From Desulfovibrionaceae bacterium (GTDB lineage: Bacteria; Desulfobacterota; Desulfovibrionia; Desulfovibrionales; Desulfovibrionaceae), in assembly GCA_029008115.1 (NCBI GenBank), contig JAQXJC010000025.1, positions 1 through 35,654 on the forward strand: a stretch of 35,654 nt of DNA, given 5' to 3'. The translations under genes were made by a program, and so were the position numbers. Numbering within the stretch: the stretch's first letter is position 1; the number at the start of each line of letters is the position of its first letter. Shown here one piece after another: positions 1-8,060 of this stretch. The notes below the pieces were generated by a model. That model saw nothing but the letters and a program-made list of their open reading frames with translations, ran no database searches and was not told where the DNA came from.

Positions 1-1336
1 CTCTCCCGCCCCGCTGCCGGAAGCCGGTGAAGCACGCCACGCACTGGAGCAGCTGGGCGCCCGCGTGACCTTCGCCCACGGCTCCATGCCTGTTCCCGAA
101 CAGGGCACCTTGCCGCAGGGCCTGCTCATCCTGCCCGGAGCGGGAGTGGATGCCGCCGATGCCGTGCGCCGCATCGCGCCGCGCTGGGTCACGCGCATTG
201 AGGCCCTGCCGCGGGACGGGACGCGCCTTCCTGGGCTGATCCATGCGCTGGAGCAGCCACTGCCCGGCAATCCGCCCACCCGCACCATTCTGCTGCCGCT
301 GTCCGAAGAGCTGCGCGCCGGCCGCCTGCTCCGCTCGCAGTATGCCGGAGACATGCTTCTGCGCGACCTGCTGTTCGGCAGGGACGACTGCATCCTCTGG
401 GGCCGCCTGCCCCTGCCGGCACAGGAGGGTGCACAGGAGGAAGCGACCATCCCCGGCATCAGCCCCGCGCCCGCCCGCACGGCCTCTCTGCGCGCAGGAC
501 AACGCGCCGTGCCTGAACGCTGGCCCCTGACCCGGCCGGAGCCCCCGCACGGCGGACACGCAGGCCCGCAGCCCTGGGAGGGAAGCTGTCATTTTTCCAC
601 CTATGCCGACCCGCTGCTGGCAACGCTGGCTGCCCGCAGGCCGACGCCGGCGCCGGCCGGACACCAGCTTGAAGCCATGCTGGAGGCGGCCTGCCAGCAT
701 CTGCCCTGGCTGGTGCCCACGGGCCTGGCGGACATCCGCTGGCGCGCCCCTCTGGAGGTAGCGCGCGGCATTACCCGCGAATGCACGCTGACCGCCTCCA
801 CGTCCGTCTGGTTCCGGCCCGACGACCACTTGAGCCGCTTCTGCCCAACGCTCCTTCAGGCGCGTGACCTGGGCCCCGACGGCCGCCGCAAGGCGACATC
901 CAGCGATATATGCTCGGCGCTTGTGCTGCTCTCTCCCGCATCCCGCGCCATCCCGCCCCTGTGGAGCGGTGCCGACCGTGACAATTCGCCCGGATGGACG
1001 GACATGCTGCCGCGGACGGCGGCTCCGGCCAGCTATGCCGGCTACACCTTTCCCGCATATCTGCTGGAGGCCATCCTGCGTCTCGCGGAGCAGTGCCTGC
1101 GGGAAAGCGCGCCCGACGACTGCCACGGCATGCGGCTGGACGGCATAGGCTTCATCTATTTCATGGCAAACGCTCCCTGCGAAGGCGTGCGCTTGGACGT
1201 GCGTCCCACCTTCCGGCAGCCCGGCCGCATCCAGTTCGATGCCCAGGCCACGGCCCCGGACGGACGCATCCTGCTTACCTGCAATACTATTGAATACCTG
1301 CGTCCGGAGGCCACTCCCGACGCATCCGCGTACTGA
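1..1336 (+). CDS. C-terminal part of a polyketide-synthase/dehydratase-like protein (5' end outside window)
   Basis: The reading frame is open from the first base to the TGA at 1334-1336, so the gene begins upstream. The GTG at 65 is only an internal codon. No family is certain. The last ~250 residues resemble the double hot-dog dehydratase of polyketide or fatty-acid synthases: a stretch reading FPAYLLEAILRLA aligns by eye with the hPaLLDAalQ block of such domains, and the tail (GVRLDVRP, then DAQATAPDGRIL) looks like the closing hot-dog strands. In that block the usual Asp and Gln are Glu and Arg, so dehydratase activity is doubtful. The middle is rich in Pro and Ala and looks like a linker. 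The stop lies 10 bases before the start of a TolC-like lipoprotein gene, with AAGGAG between them, so the protein is probably co-transcribed with an export system. The family call is inference; the frame itself is secure. Confidence 0.5.
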   Translation, partial: SPAPLPEAGEARHALEQLGARVTFAHGSMPVPEQGTLPQGLLILPGAGVDAADAVRRIAPRWVTRIEALPRDGTRLPGLIHALEQPLPGNPPTRTILLPLSEELRAGRLLRSQYAGDMLLRDLLFGRDDCILWGRLPLPAQEGAQEEATIPGISPAPARTASLRAGQRAVPERWPLTRPEPPHGGHAGPQPWEGSCHFSTYADPLLATLAARRPTPAPAGHQLEAMLEAACQHLPWLVPTGLADIRWRAPLEVARGITRECTLTASTSVWFRPDDHLSRFCPTLLQARDLGPDGRRKATSSDICSALVLLSPASRAIPPLWSGADRDNSPGWTDMLPRTAAPASYAGYTFPAYLLEAILRLAEQCLRESAPDDCHGMRLDGIGFIYFMANAPCEGVRLDVRPTFRQPGRIQFDAQATAPDGRILLTCNTIEYLRPEATPDASAY

Positions 1337-1346
1337 AGGAGCCATC

Positions 1347-2840
1347 ATGGTCCGTATCTCTCCCCCCTCGCGCGGCACACGCCGCGCCGCCGCCGGCCTC
1401 AGCCTGCTCTGTGCGCTGGGTATGTTCGCCCTTGGCGGCTGCGCCTCGCAGAAGGCCACTATGGAAGCCCCGCAGCTGCCAGCCAAGCACTGGCTGGAAG
1501 AAGCTCCCGGCATTCCTGTGGACAAGAAGGAAAAAGTCAGTGCCGCCGTGCCCAACCTCTACCAGCCCGGCAAGGTCTTCGGCTTTGATGACTGTATCTA
1601 TCTGGCTGTGCAGCAGTCTCCCCTGCTGGTCAACAGCGCCGTGAACCTGGAGATAAAAAAGCTGGCCCTGACCAATGCCGTGTGGAAATACCTGCCCGAA
1701 CCACACATGACCATCATAGTTTCCAACAATCTCACCCGCTATAACGAGGACAACAAGGATACGCCCGACGACTACGGACATACAAAGTTCCGCATCGGCT
1801 TCTACGCACCATTTCCCAATCCCATCCAGACATTCTTCGAACATCAGGCACAGAAGCTGATGGTCAATGTGGCCATCTCCACGCACCGCAAGGCCGTGGG
1901 CGAGGCCATCGCCCAGATCGCCGATCTGTACCTGCGCATGTATGCCAAGCAGCTTATCTACAAAGAACAGAAGGCCATGATTCCGCTCATGCAGGAAATA
2001 GCCAGCTACTGGAAGCAGGTGGAAAGCGTGGATGGCCGACAGGGCGTGGCCGTGAACGTGGCCCAGCAGAATATCCGCGATGCGGAGCTGAAGGCCGAGA
2101 AAACGGCCATGGAAGAAGTCATGCTCCGCACCAAGCTGAAAATTCTTGCCGGCATAGACCCCAAGCAGACGCTGGAGATCGAAGCCAGGGACGTTCTGAA
2201 CATTGTCCAGAGTTTCGACGGCCGGAATCTGCGCTGGGAAGACCGCTGGAACATGACTGAGGATAATCTGCTGCTGCGCGCGCAGGTGAAGCTCCGTGAC
2301 TTCAACATCATGGTAGCCTGGGCGGCCTATGTGCCGCACATGACCATTTCCATGAACCACAACCCGCCAGCGGGCCAGTATCAGCCTGCCAGCGGCGATG
2401 AAGATACCTTTGTGCATCTGAATATCGACTTCCCGCTCATCGACTGGGGCCGCCGCTACCGTGGTGTGCAGACCGCCCGCATGGTAAAGGCGCAGGCCTT
2501 CCACGAGCAGGCCCGCAAGCGCGATGACTATTCCAACAGCTGGCTCCAGGCGGAACAGAATGTGAGTCTGGCAGAGACACAGAAAAAACTGGCATGGAAC
2601 AGCCTGAAGGTTGCCGAGCTGAAGCGTGAGGAAGCAGACATCTCCTACAGGGAAGGCCTTGTGGAATTCCCTGTACTGGCCGATGCCCGCCAGGCGGAAG
2701 CCAATGCCCGCATCGCCGCCATCAACGCGCAGATGGAACTTGAACTGGCCAAGCTGCAATGGATGCAGCTGGCCTCCGTCCTGCAAGAGCGTTACCTTGG
2801 CGTCCCCACCATAGAAGGAATCTCCAATGAAAAGAAATAA
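1347..2840 (+). CDS. TolC-family outer-membrane efflux lipoprotein
   Basis: The 497-residue protein starts at ATG 1347, preceded by AAGGAG at 1336-1341. The start gives a clean lipoprotein signal: a basic N-terminus, a hydrophobic stretch and a lipobox LGGC with the lipidated Cys at residue 32. The rest shows the outer-membrane-factor pattern, with long amphipathic helices rich in Ala, Gln, Glu and Lys (for example the region around residues 170-280 and the C-terminal 100 residues) that would form the periplasmic tunnel of a trimeric OM channel. The length fits the family. Its stop overlaps the start of the adaptor gene by 14 bases, indicating translational coupling. By family knowledge, such a channel joins a periplasmic adaptor and an inner-membrane exporter. 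The nearest inner-membrane candidate here is the flippase-like protein two genes on, not an RND or ABC pump. Confidence 0.85.
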   Translation: MVRISPPSRGTRRAAAGLSLLCALGMFALGGCASQKATMEAPQLPAKHWLEEAPGIPVDKKEKVSAAVPNLYQPGKVFGFDDCIYLAVQQSPLLVNSAVNLEIKKLALTNAVWKYLPEPHMTIIVSNNLTRYNEDNKDTPDDYGHTKFRIGFYAPFPNPIQTFFEHQAQKLMVNVAISTHRKAVGEAIAQIADLYLRMYAKQLIYKEQKAMIPLMQEIASYWKQVESVDGRQGVAVNVAQQNIRDAELKAEKTAMEEVMLRTKLKILAGIDPKQTLEIEARDVLNIVQSFDGRNLRWEDRWNMTEDNLLLRAQVKLRDFNIMVAWAAYVPHMTISMNHNPPAGQYQPASGDEDTFVHLNIDFPLIDWGRRYRGVQTARMVKAQAFHEQARKRDDYSNSWLQAEQNVSLAETQKKLAWNSLKVAELKREEADISYREGLVEFPVLADARQAEANARIAAINAQMELELAKLQWMQLASVLQERYLGVPTIEGISNEKK

Positions 2841-3741
2841 TGCTGTCCTGCTGCCCTGCCTGCTGTGCTGCGTTCTGCTCCTGCTTCCCGCCGCACCGCG
2901 CGCGGATGAACCCCAGTCCACCATTCTCAGCGGGAAGGTACTCACCACGGTAACGCGCATGCCCGCTCTGCCCTTCAAGGCCATTATTGACGAAGTGCTG
3001 GTCGCTCCCGGTCAGGCTGTGGACGCCGGCGCTCCGCTGCTGCGCTACCATCTTCAGGACGAAGCCGAGCGTGCCATCCAGAGGGAGCTGCTCACCGGCC
3101 CCGGCAACACCGAAGATTTGAAGAGCCAGATCGCCACGCTGGAGGGCTCTCTGGCCAGCGCCGTGGCCGAACGCAACAAGGCCCGGCAGCTGGCATCCTC
3201 CGGTCTCGGTTCCGGACAGGCCCTGCGCCGGCTGGAAGCCAACGTCACCTCCCTCCAGAACCGCATTGCCTTCGCCCGCCAGAGCATTGCCAAGGCGGAA
3301 GACAACTTCGCCCTGCGGCTCAAGGAGCTGAGCGGCTATTTCGGGCAGCCCATCTCTCCCGGCACACCTCTGCCGTCCACTCTTGTGCTGACCTCTCCCA
3401 TCAGCGGCCATGTCCTGACCGTGGCCAGCAATGCCAATCCGGACACCCTGATGGCGGCCGGCTCCACCCCCATCAGTATTGGCAATCTCGATCCCATGCT
3501 GATTCAGGTGCAGGTGTATGAAGCGGAAGTCAGCCGCATCCATGTGGGCGATACGGCCGCCGTGGAAATTCCCTCCCTTCAGAACAAGCGGTTCTCCGCC
3601 CGCGTGACGCAGATCGCCTGGGCATCCAATGACATGAACGTGGCCAGTCCGTCATTCTATGCCGTGAATCTCAGCGTGCCCAACCCCGATCTGGAACTGA
3701 AGCCCGGCTTCAAGGCCATTGTACATTTCGGCAAGCAGTAA
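2827..3741 (+). CDS. HlyD-type periplasmic adaptor (membrane-fusion) protein
   Basis: The protein has 304 residues. An N-terminal signal (hydrophobic Leu/Cys stretch ending PRA-DEP) suggests export to the periplasm. A half-barrel/lipoyl-like segment follows (about residues 35-75, IDEVLVAPGQAVDAGAPLLRY). A coiled-coil hairpin spans about residues 98-170, after which the second lipoyl half begins (SPISGHVLTVAS). The C-terminal beta-barrel contains VQVYEAEVSRIHVGDTAAVE and ends PGFKAIVHFGKQ. This order is typical of HlyD/AcrA adaptors, although the protein is short for the family. The gene overlaps the TolC-like gene by 14 bases and ends directly on the ATG of the flippase gene, so the three are almost certainly one transcript. 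The substrate cannot be read from the sequence. The neighbouring synthase-like gene suggests a polyketide, lipid or surface glycan. Confidence 0.85.
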   Translation: MKRNNAVLLPCLLCCVLLLLPAAPRADEPQSTILSGKVLTTVTRMPALPFKAIIDEVLVAPGQAVDAGAPLLRYHLQDEAERAIQRELLTGPGNTEDLKSQIATLEGSLASAVAERNKARQLASSGLGSGQALRRLEANVTSLQNRIAFARQSIAKAEDNFALRLKELSGYFGQPISPGTPLPSTLVLTSPISGHVLTVASNANPDTLMAAGSTPISIGNLDPMLIQVQVYEAEVSRIHVGDTAAVEIPSLQNKRFSARVTQIAWASNDMNVASPSFYAVNLSVPNPDLELKPGFKAIVHFGKQ

Positions 3742-5145
3742 ATGGCGTCACTGAAAGAAATTCCCCGGCGCCTGGGCTATATTCTGGGCGCGCAATGGAC
3801 GCGGGATGCCTCGTGGACGCTGTTCACTATCCTGCTGGCACGCCACAGTCAGGAGACTCTGGGCCAGATCATGCTGGCCCTCTCCTATGGCTATCTGGTG
3901 AAGACGGCGGCGGATGTGGGACTGAACGACTATCTCAGCTCCACCTTCGCCCGCCGCCAGTATCCGCCGCGCATTCTGCTGGCTGAAGTGACCTGGCTGA
4001 AAGCCGCCTTCATGCTGCTGGCCGTACTGGGGGCATGGCTGGCCACGGGCTGGCAGGGGTACACGCCGGAGCTGCGGCTCGTCGTACTGCTCATTGCGGC
4101 TGGCTTCGGGCTGGACGGCGTGACAGACTCCTTCTTCGCCCTGTGTCAGGCGCGGGGCCGGCAGGACGTGGAAATGCGCATCCGCATTCCCTCAGCCCTG
4201 CTGGGCATAGGCTGCGGCATTGCCTGCGTCCTCTGCGACGCGCCTCCCCTGTACATCGCACTCTACAAGCCGCTGGAATCGATCTGCTGTCTCGTCCTGG
4301 CGCACAAGGCGCTGGGGCGCATGCCCCATCTGCGTCTGAATGGCGAGGTTCTGCGCGATCTCGGCGCAAAAATGCGGCAGGGCATCATCTTCACCGGCAT
4401 GGCCGCCTGCGCCATGCTCTACAACAAGCTCAACGTCTTCTTTCTCAAGCAATACGGCGGCGACGCGGCGGTGGGCGGCTACAGCGTGGCCTGGGAGACC
4501 GTAGAGGGTATTTCCACGCTTATTTCCAGCGCCTTGCTGGGCAAGGTCATCTTTCCCCTGCTCTCCCGCCTGTGGCGTGAAGACAGGGAGGAGTTTCGCT
4601 CCCTTTCCGGACAGACGGCACGCTCCCTGTGGGCGGCGGCACTGCCGGTCATCTTCCTCATCTGCGTGGAAAGCGACCGTTTTCTGACCTTTGTCTATGG
4701 TGCGGACTACGGCATGGCCGTCACGGCCCAACGCCTGCTGACACCCTGCCTTGCCACTGCCTTTCTGCACAACCTCGCGGCCTACGCCATGATTGCCATG
4801 CGCCGCGAACGCCTGCTGCTCTGCTTCTATGTCAGCGGCCTGCTGGTGAACATTGCCCTCTGCCTCTGGCTCATTCCGCTGGCGCCTCTGGAAGGGGCCG
4901 CGCTTTCCCTGACCGGAGCCAAGGTATGGGTAGCCATTCTCACGGTCAGCGTCTTTCAGTGGGCCGCCCGGCCCATGTCGGGCGCGCAGTGGCTTCTCAT
5001 GCTGGGCATGAGCGCCGCCGCCGTGGGCGCATGGTGGGGCCTGCGCCCGCTGGCCCCGCGCGAAATCGCGGAACTGGCAGGCGTCCTGCCCCTGCTTCTG
5101 CTGCTCTGGTGGTGGAAGCCGCCCAGCGCCTTCACCAGGGAATGA
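3742..5145 (+). CDS. Wzx/MATE-like polysaccharide flippase, integral membrane protein
   Basis: The 467-residue protein has about 12-14 hydrophobic segments spread along its length, with short charged loops. The overall look is that of the oligosaccharide flippase/MVF superfamily (Wzx-like), including an early Arg/Asp-rich loop (QWTRDASWT), a central long loop (residues ~190-220) and polar residues inside helices. The ATG immediately follows the TAA of the adaptor gene (3739-3741), so translation is coupled. The family normally flips lipid-linked glycans across the inner membrane. Its position after an OM channel and adaptor suggests it is the inner-membrane partner of this export system, which would be an unusual composition. 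The end of the gene (5145) is also the end of normal GC content; AT-rich DNA starts about 35 bases later. Confidence 0.75.
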   Translation: MASLKEIPRRLGYILGAQWTRDASWTLFTILLARHSQETLGQIMLALSYGYLVKTAADVGLNDYLSSTFARRQYPPRILLAEVTWLKAAFMLLAVLGAWLATGWQGYTPELRLVVLLIAAGFGLDGVTDSFFALCQARGRQDVEMRIRIPSALLGIGCGIACVLCDAPPLYIALYKPLESICCLVLAHKALGRMPHLRLNGEVLRDLGAKMRQGIIFTGMAACAMLYNKLNVFFLKQYGGDAAVGGYSVAWETVEGISTLISSALLGKVIFPLLSRLWREDREEFRSLSGQTARSLWAAALPVIFLICVESDRFLTFVYGADYGMAVTAQRLLTPCLATAFLHNLAAYAMIAMRRERLLLCFYVSGLLVNIALCLWLIPLAPLEGAALSLTGAKVWVAILTVSVFQWAARPMSGAQWLLMLGMSAAAVGAWWGLRPLAPREIAELAGVLPLLLLLWWWKPPSAFTRE

Positions 5146-5175
5146 GCGCACATCATGCTCTGGAGACTGCCTGCC

Positions 5176-5667
5176 ATGCGTATTTCTGAAAATACAAAAA
5201 AATTCGTGCTCTGTCTGACAAGCTGCTTTTATTTTCCCTGTGTTCTATTTCTGCTCAGTGTCCCACACTATCCAATATATGCAGTAAAATCACTCGCGAC
5301 GTCTTTCATACCTTCCTTTATATTTTCTGTGATACTCCTTCTTTTGCATGGGAAGCCATTCAAAATACTAGTGAAGGTAAATGCAATATATCTTATTCTA
5401 ATAAACTTTATTCTTATATATCATACATATCTGTATCAAATACCTGTCGCAAATGAAGGATACTTTGTTATCTTTGATGCACTACATCCACAAAATTTTC
5501 ATGAAAATATTGGCTGGCTAAAAGCGAATTTCAGCATTGCAGCTCTTTGCATCACGCTGTTTTTCCTAGCTATATTTATAGCTATTACGAAAAAATTACT
5601 ACAGCACGCATATAAATCTTATATATATATTAATGTCAATAATCTTCCTGTGTGCCGGTCTCTATAA
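5176..5667 (+). CDS. N-terminal membrane part of a split EptA-like phosphoethanolamine transferase
   Basis: ATG 5176 is chosen because GGAG lies at 5162-5165. An upstream in-frame ATG at 5155 is possible but has a weaker ribosome site. The ~163 residues are almost entirely membrane: four hydrophobic helices separated by short loops, as in the first four of the five helices of EptA-family transferases. The frame then ends at 5665-5667 just where a fifth helix is expected. That missing helix (IIFLCAGLYKY) is present in the next frame over, at the start of the sulfatase-like part. The frame change falls in or near an alternating TA tract at 5620-5630; adding one TA unit or removing one base would fuse both parts into a ~540-residue protein of normal family length. 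The DNA is very AT-rich (14 G/C of 60 at 5581-5640), unlike its neighbours, suggesting horizontal gain. Confidence 0.7.
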   Translation: MRISENTKKFVLCLTSCFYFPCVLFLLSVPHYPIYAVKSLATSFIPSFIFSVILLLLHGKPFKILVKVNAIYLILINFILIYHTYLYQIPVANEGYFVIFDALHPQNFHENIGWLKANFSIAALCITLFFLAIFIAITKKLLQHAYKSYIYINVNNLPVCRSL

Positions 5668-6787
5668 ATACAAAAGTCCGGAAGAGCTTTTCAGCAAATA
5701 TCAACAGACAACTATATTCATTCAATATTCACGATACCTGGATATGCTCAAAGAGCTGCGGAGCATAGAACAGACAACAAAAAATATTTCCGTGGAAGCA
5801 TCCTGTACCATATTAGATAAACAACCATTATTTATAATTATTATTGGTGAATCAGCTACAAAGCACCATCTCGGCCTCTATGGCTATACCCGAGAGACAT
5901 CTGCCTTCACAAAAGAAATTTCCCCTCTGCATATCTTTCATGATGTGGTCTCTGCATCAAGCGCTACGATAACAGCGCTCAAGGCTGCCTGCACAATACA
6001 AACATCTTCCAGCCAGACTGCATCTCTTGTTGATTTCTTCAATAGCGCTGGATTTAAGACTGAGTTATATTCAAACCAGCCCACAGGAGGACGCTACGAT
6101 TCAGCTCTGTCATACATATTTAACAATGCCCAGAAAAAATATTACAGTATTAAGTACGGTCAATACGTCAAGGAAGATGGCATACTTCTTGACAAGATAA
6201 TATCATCTATACAGGAACAAACAGGTCCGAAAGTAATATTTATCCACCTATTTGGCTCACATGCAGATTATATAGACAGATACCCAAAGAGCTTTAGCAA
6301 ATTTTCTGGCAGTGATTGCATCGACAACAAAAGCTTCATACCGACAAGTAAAAAAATATATGCGCAGACACGCATAAATACCTATGATAATTCAATATTA
6401 TATACGGACCATATCATAAGCAGGATAATAGAAGCTGCAAAAAACACAAGCAGATACAGCTATGCCATTTATTTTTCCGACCACGGTGAAGAAAACTATG
6501 ATTTCAGAGACTATTCAGGCCGGGGAGGAAACAACTCAAATATCATATATGATATTCCGTTTATCATTTGGACTTCGGAAGACTTTCTTCAAGATCACAA
6601 GAATTTTTTCACAGACGACATAAAGAATCGTCAGCTATATATGAAAAATTTCATCCCATCAGTGCTGCAACTGTCAAATATTTCAACAGACAGCATAAAC
6701 TTTGCCAACAGCTTCTTTGCGCATCATCCATTGCAGCAACAAAGATATTGTGATGATCGTGAATACTCCACACTGATACGTCAATAA
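5633..6787 (+). CDS. Sulfatase-fold catalytic part of a split EptA-like phosphoethanolamine transferase
   Basis: The frame encodes 384 residues from ATG 5633, overlapping the membrane part by 35 bases in another frame. The first residues form a hydrophobic helix, the expected fifth membrane segment. The alkaline-phosphatase/sulfatase fold follows, with recognisable metal and catalytic elements: IIGESATKH (metal-binding Glu), SSATITALKAACT (the region of the catalytic Thr that carries phosphoethanolamine), HLFGSHADY, and YFSDHGEENYD (Asp-His metal ligands). Family members transfer phosphoethanolamine to lipid A or other surface glycans in the periplasm, altering charge and cationic-peptide resistance. 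Alone, this fragment keeps one helix and the catalytic domain. Whether it is made from its own ATG, by frameshifting or not at all cannot be told from the sequence. Low GC (23 of 60 at 6241-6300) marks it as a likely acquisition. Confidence 0.75.
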   Translation: MSIIFLCAGLYKYKSPEELFSKYQQTTIFIQYSRYLDMLKELRSIEQTTKNISVEASCTILDKQPLFIIIIGESATKHHLGLYGYTRETSAFTKEISPLHIFHDVVSASSATITALKAACTIQTSSSQTASLVDFFNSAGFKTELYSNQPTGGRYDSALSYIFNNAQKKYYSIKYGQYVKEDGILLDKIISSIQEQTGPKVIFIHLFGSHADYIDRYPKSFSKFSGSDCIDNKSFIPTSKKIYAQTRINTYDNSILYTDHIISRIIEAAKNTSRYSYAIYFSDHGEENYDFRDYSGRGGNNSNIIYDIPFIIWTSEDFLQDHKNFFTDDIKNRQLYMKNFIPSVLQLSNISTDSINFANSFFAHHPLQQQRYCDDREYSTLIRQ

Positions 6788-6802
6788 ATCCTGAAAAAGT
6801 AT

Positions 6803-6843
6803 AACAGTGCCGCAACAGGGAACACCCCCATTGCGGCACTGTT
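6803..6843. terminator. Shared bidirectional terminator between convergent genes
   Basis: A perfect 13-bp inverted repeat, AACAGTGCCGCAA at 6803-6815 and TTGCGGCACTGTT at 6831-6843, encloses a 15-base loop. It lies between the end of the EptA-like gene and the end of rlmN copy 1, which face each other. On the minus strand the stem is followed by ATACTTTTT, giving a U-tract for rlmN; on the plus strand it is followed by CTTCC. Confidence 0.85.
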
Positions 6844-6865
6844 CTTCCATAGGCTGCATTTCCCT

Positions 6866-7945
6866 CTATTCGGGGGACGCTGCGCTCATCTCCCGCTCGC
6901 TGGCGGCCTTGAGCTGACCGCAGGCGGCATTGATGTCCTGCCCCTTGCTCTTGCGGATAATGGCCGTAATATTGTGATCCCACAGATATTTTTCAAACGC
7001 AAGGATGCGCTCTTCCGTGGGGGCGGCATAAATATCCGTGGCGGAAGGGTTGTAGACAATGAGGTTCAGCTTGCCCTTGACGCGGGAGACCAGGCGTACC
7101 AGCTCCCGGGCCTGCTCAATGCCGTCGTTGACGCCACCCAGCAGCAGATACTCAAAGGTAATCCGCTCGCGCGCCTTGAGGGAATAGGATTCCAGCGCCG
7201 TCATCAGCCCTTCCAGCGGCCAGCGGGCGGCCTTGGGCATGATGCGGGCGCGCAGCTCCTGCGTGGGCGCGTGCAGGGATACCGCCAGATAGGCAAGGCC
7301 GCAGTCGCTCAGCTCCTTCAGGCCCTTCTCAATGCCGCAGGTGGATACGGTAATGCGGCGCGGCGAAAAATTCAGGCCGGTATCGCTGTTCAGACTTTCC
7401 AGGGCGCGCATGACTTCGCGCAGATTGAGCAGCGGCTCGCCCATGCCCATGAACACCAGATTGCGCAGCACGGGATACTCCGGCCTGCGATCGCCCAGGT
7501 AATCGCGCGCCACGAGAATCTGCCCCAGAATCTCGCCCATGCTCATGTTTCGCTCAAAGCCCATGGTACCTGTGCTGCAAAACGTACAGCCCATGGCGCA
7601 GCCCACCTGCGAGGACAGGCACTGCGTCGTGCGGATGCTGCCGTCGCGGCTCTCCGATGGGATGAGCACGGTCTCCACCAGCGCGCCATCTGCCAGCCGC
7701 AGCAGGAACTTCGTCGTGCCGTCCCGGCTTTTCTCCACTTTTGCTACTTCCGGCCAGCGAATTTCCGCCTGTTCCGCCAGCAGTGCGCGCGTCTTTTTAG
7801 AGACATTGGTCATGCACTCAAAGTCACGCGCCATGCGCTGCCACAGCCACTGCCACACCTGCACGGCCCGGAACCTAGGCTCGCCCAGCTCCTCGGTCAT
7901 CCACCGGGTCAGCTCCGGCAGGGTCATGTTCAAAATATCTTTCAT
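6866..7945 (-). CDS. rlmN: 23S rRNA/tRNA adenine-C2 methyltransferase RlmN, copy 1
   Basis: The protein has 359 residues from ATG at 7945 (minus strand), with GAGGA shortly upstream. It is a radical-SAM enzyme that makes 2-methyladenosine at A2503 of 23S rRNA and A37 of some tRNAs. The CxxxCxxC iron-sulfur motif is C116/C120/C123 (GCAMGCTFC). The two working cysteines of the family are present: C109 in TQCLSSQ (equivalent to E. coli C118) and C342 in ACGQL (the methyl-carrying Cys, C355 in E. coli). The SAM-binding MGMGEPLLN and the SLHAPTQELRARIMP block are intact. It follows the HD-domain gene on the same strand, 115 bases away, with a terminator hairpin between. A second complete copy lies at 34119-35192 beside a second HD gene. 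Apart from this duplication nothing in the protein is odd. Confidence 0.95.
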   Translation of the reverse strand: MKDILNMTLPELTRWMTEELGEPRFRAVQVWQWLWQRMARDFECMTNVSKKTRALLAEQAEIRWPEVAKVEKSRDGTTKFLLRLADGALVETVLIPSESRDGSIRTTQCLSSQVGCAMGCTFCSTGTMGFERNMSMGEILGQILVARDYLGDRRPEYPVLRNLVFMGMGEPLLNLREVMRALESLNSDTGLNFSPRRITVSTCGIEKGLKELSDCGLAYLAVSLHAPTQELRARIMPKAARWPLEGLMTALESYSLKARERITFEYLLLGGVNDGIEQARELVRLVSRVKGKLNLIVYNPSATDIYAAPTEERILAFEKYLWDHNITAIIRKSKGQDINAACGQLKAASEREMSAASPE

Positions 7946-7984
7946 GGATTCCTCAACGGCGCGGGCAATGCGGCCTGCGCGCGG

Positions 7985-8025
7985 TAAAAACGGCGGGAGG
8001 GGGAGCCGAGCGGCCCTCCCTCCCG
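7985..8025 (-). terminator. Rho-independent terminator after HD gene copy 1
   Basis: A GC-rich stem runs from 7994-8007 to 8012-8025, with about 14 pairs, one mismatch and one G-U. On the minus strand the sequence GGGAGGGAGGGCC leads into the loop, and TTTTTA follows the stem at 7990-7985. It sits between the HD gene and rlmN copy 1, so rlmN either relies on read-through or has its own promoter. Confidence 0.7.
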
Positions 8026-8060
8026 TATGTGTCGTCCTGCTGCCATGTCCCGCAGGGGGG

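Noticed and set aside
1287..2984. Long open frame on the minus strand opposite the TolC-like gene
   Set aside because: It is a shadow of GC-rich codon bias: no ribosome site, low-complexity Gly/His/Ala-rich product, and the plus-strand gene has signal, motifs and coupling.
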